A program made the translations under genes and the position numbers. A stretch of 7,020 nucleotides of DNA from Acidobacteriaceae bacterium. Its GTDB lineage: Bacteria > Acidobacteriota > Terriglobia > Terriglobales > Acidobacteriaceae. The notes beneath the pieces were generated by a model. That model was not told the origin of the DNA and made no database searches. It saw only the letters and a program-made list of their open reading frames with translations. Within the stretch, counting starts at the first letter, position 1; the number at the start of each line of letters is the position of its first letter. This document shows, one piece after another, positions 5,510-7,020 of this stretch. Location of the stretch: the NCBI GenBank assembly GCA_003133425.1, contig PKXI01000428.1:1-7020 (forward strand), read 5' to 3'.

Positions 5510-6931
5510 ATGAGCCAGACGATCACCATCGATCCCGTTACGCGCCTTGAAGGGCACGGCAAAATCACGATCTACCTCGACGACAAAGGTGAGGTGGAGA
5601 ACGCGCAATTCCACGTGACGCAGGTGCGAGGATTTGAGAAGTTTTGCGAGGGCCGGCCATTCTATGAGATGCCGAGCCTGACGGCGCGCATCTGTGGCAT
5701 CTGCCCGGTTTCGCACCTGCTGGCCTCGGCGAAGGCCTGCGAGGCGATCATGTCGGTGCGGATTCCCTACACCGCCGCGCAATTGCGGCGGATGCTGAAC
5801 CTGGCACAGATGGTGCAGTCGCATGCATTGAGCTTCTTCCATCTCTCGTCGCCGGACCTGCTGCTGGGGATGGAGTCCGACCCGGTGAAGCGCAACATTT
5901 TCGGTGTGGCTGCCGCACGCCCTGATCTGGGACTGGCGGGCATTGGATTGCGCCGGTTCGGCCAGCACATCATTGAGTTGCTGGGCACCAAACGCATCCA
6001 TACCGGATGGGTGGTTCCCGGCGGCGTGACCGAGCCGCTATCTTCGGCGCACCGGGACGAGATTCTGGCAATGCTGCCCGAGGCGTACGCGAACCTGGGC
6101 AAGGCGCTGACCGCCTACAAACAAATTGCCGACACCTTTAAGCCGGAGATAGAGGTCTTCGCCAATTTCCCGACGAACTACCTGGGCCTGATCAACGAGG
6201 ACGAGTCGATCGAATTCAACGACGGGACACTGCGGCTGATCGATCCAAAGGGAGCAATCATTGAGGACGGGATCACGGCGACCCGGTTCACTGAAGTAAT
6301 CGGCGAGGCCGTTGAGAACTACAGCTACACGAAGTTTGTTTACTACAAGCCGCTCGGCTATCCAGAGGGAAGTTATCGTGTGGGCCCGCTGGCTCGGTTG
6401 AACATTGTGAAGAGCATGGGCACTCCAAAGGCGGACAAGGAGCTGGCCGAATTCAAGCAGATCTCCGCAGGGCCGGTTGAGAGCTCGTTCCATTACCATC
6501 ACGCACGACTGGTCGAGGCTATGTACGGCATCGAGAAGATCGAGCAGATTTTGAACGATCCGCAGATTCTCGACAAGCATGTGCGCGCGACGGCCGGAGT
6601 GAATCGCCTGGAAGGCGCGGGACAGATTGAGGCGCCTCGCGGCACGCTGAATCACCACTACAAGGTGGACGAGAACGGCAAGATCACCTGGGCGAGCCTG
6701 GTGGTTGCCACAGGTCATAACAACAACGCAATGAACCGGGGCGTTCTTCAGGCGGCAAGACGGTATGTGAAGGACGGCAAATTCAGCGAAGGCGCTCTGA
6801 ACCGCGTCGAGGCTGTGATTCGCACCTTTGACCCGTGCTTGAGCTGCTCCACGCATGCCTTTGGGCAGATGCCGCTGGCAATGACGCTGATGTCGGCCGA
6901 CGGCAAGGTTGTGGACCAGGTCGTGCGCTAA
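5510..6931 (+). CDS. hoxH: [NiFe] hydrogenase large subunit HoxH, group 3d type
   Basis: A 473-residue catalytic subunit holding the Ni-Fe(CN)2CO centre that splits or forms H2. The four metal cysteines are present: C62 and C65 in the L1 motif RICGICPVSH, and C443 and C446 in the L2 motif DPCLSCSTH. The N-terminal TRLEGHG (11-17) supplies the conserved Glu. GPLARLN (292-298) and EAPRGTLNHHY (374-384) are the other family motifs, the second placing an Arg near the active site. After H449 a 24-residue tail remains. By analogy with other HoxH proteins, a HoxW-type endopeptidase removes it once nickel is in place. The L1/L2 forms fit group 3d bidirectional enzymes of the cyanobacterial/Cupriavidus type better than uptake groups. 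The gene starts 18 bases after hoxY with its own GGAG (5498-5501, eight bases before ATG). It ends the operon in this window. Oxygen tolerance cannot be read from the sequence. Confidence 0.96.
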   Translation: MSQTITIDPVTRLEGHGKITIYLDDKGEVENAQFHVTQVRGFEKFCEGRPFYEMPSLTARICGICPVSHLLASAKACEAIMSVRIPYTAAQLRRMLNLAQMVQSHALSFFHLSSPDLLLGMESDPVKRNIFGVAAARPDLGLAGIGLRRFGQHIIELLGTKRIHTGWVVPGGVTEPLSSAHRDEILAMLPEAYANLGKALTAYKQIADTFKPEIEVFANFPTNYLGLINEDESIEFNDGTLRLIDPKGAIIEDGITATRFTEVIGEAVENYSYTKFVYYKPLGYPEGSYRVGPLARLNIVKSMGTPKADKELAEFKQISAGPVESSFHYHHARLVEAMYGIEKIEQILNDPQILDKHVRATAGVNRLEGAGQIEAPRGTLNHHYKVDENGKITWASLVVATGHNNNAMNRGVLQAARRYVKDGKFSEGALNRVEAVIRTFDPCLSCSTHAFGQMPLAMTLMSADGKVVDQVVR

Positions 6932-6964
6932 AGTATGGCTGATTCAGGTCTAGACCAAACGAAG

Positions 6965-7020
6965 CATTCCCTCAGGGGCTAAAGCCCTCACTGACTTTTT
7001 GGCATTTTCGGCACGGCTAA
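6965..7020 (+). repeat. REP-like double hairpin repeat, cut by the window end
   Basis: After hoxH there is a stem GGGCT-AA-AGCCC (6976-6987), then a T run (6996-7000). GGCACGGCT-AA (7010-7020) follows, which looks like the left arm of a second hairpin whose right arm (AGCCGTGCC expected) lies past the window edge. Paired hairpins with a CTAA-AG core are, from memory, a high-copy intergenic repeat in acidobacterial genomes. The first stem with the later T run could also act as a weak terminator or mRNA 3' end for the hox operon, although the 8-base gap between stem and T run is not ideal. Bases 6932-6964 hold no gene. Confidence 0.5.

Noticed and set aside
6038..6856. Minus-strand open frame of 272 aa inside hoxH
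   Set aside because: It is an antisense shadow of the HoxH coding sequence; nothing in it is recognisable.
6935..6982. 15-codon open frame starting with ATG just after hoxH
   Set aside because: It has no ribosome binding site and runs into the REP-like stem, where its stop codon lies; not a credible gene.

Overview
The window looks like a piece of a high-GC bacterial chromosome, most likely an acidobacterium (Terriglobia-like). This rests on codon and GC character, on a small lmo0937-type membrane protein beside a secreted protein of acidobacterial style, and on a REP-like hairpin repeat at the right end that resembles an abundant acidobacterial intergenic repeat. The taxon is an inference; no search could be run.

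All eight genes read left to right. From 1 to 1060 there are two accessory genes: a 49-aa double-spanning membrane protein and a signal-peptide-bearing protein of probable LolA/RseB-like fold. From 1118 to 1885 lies a NicO/NiCoT-type nickel (or cobalt) permease with the HX4DH metal motif, whose GTG start may be leaderless. A 198-231 bp regulatory gap follows (1886 to about 2116). It holds two CRP/FNR-type palindromes whose centres are 73 bp apart, about seven helical turns.

From 2117 to 6931 there is a complete, uninterrupted hoxEFUYH operon for a bidirectional NAD(P)-linked [NiFe] hydrogenase (group 3d type). HoxE, HoxF and HoxU form the diaphorase arm, carrying FMN, the NAD site and a chain of Fe-S clusters. 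HoxY holds the proximal [4Fe-4S] cluster and HoxH the Ni-Fe site. All expected cluster and metal ligands are present. The first four genes are joined by three ATGA start/stop overlaps, and hoxH follows 18 nt after hoxY with its own ribosome binding site. The permease just upstream probably feeds nickel to HoxH. The HoxH C-terminal extension calls for a HoxW-type protease, but no maturation genes (hyp, hoxW) are in the window.

The last 89 bases carry no gene, only the REP-like repeat, cut by the window edge. I see no tRNA, rRNA, CRISPR, transposase or broken gene. The hydrogenase is a known system. The less described parts are its promoter architecture and the permease-hydrogenase linkage.
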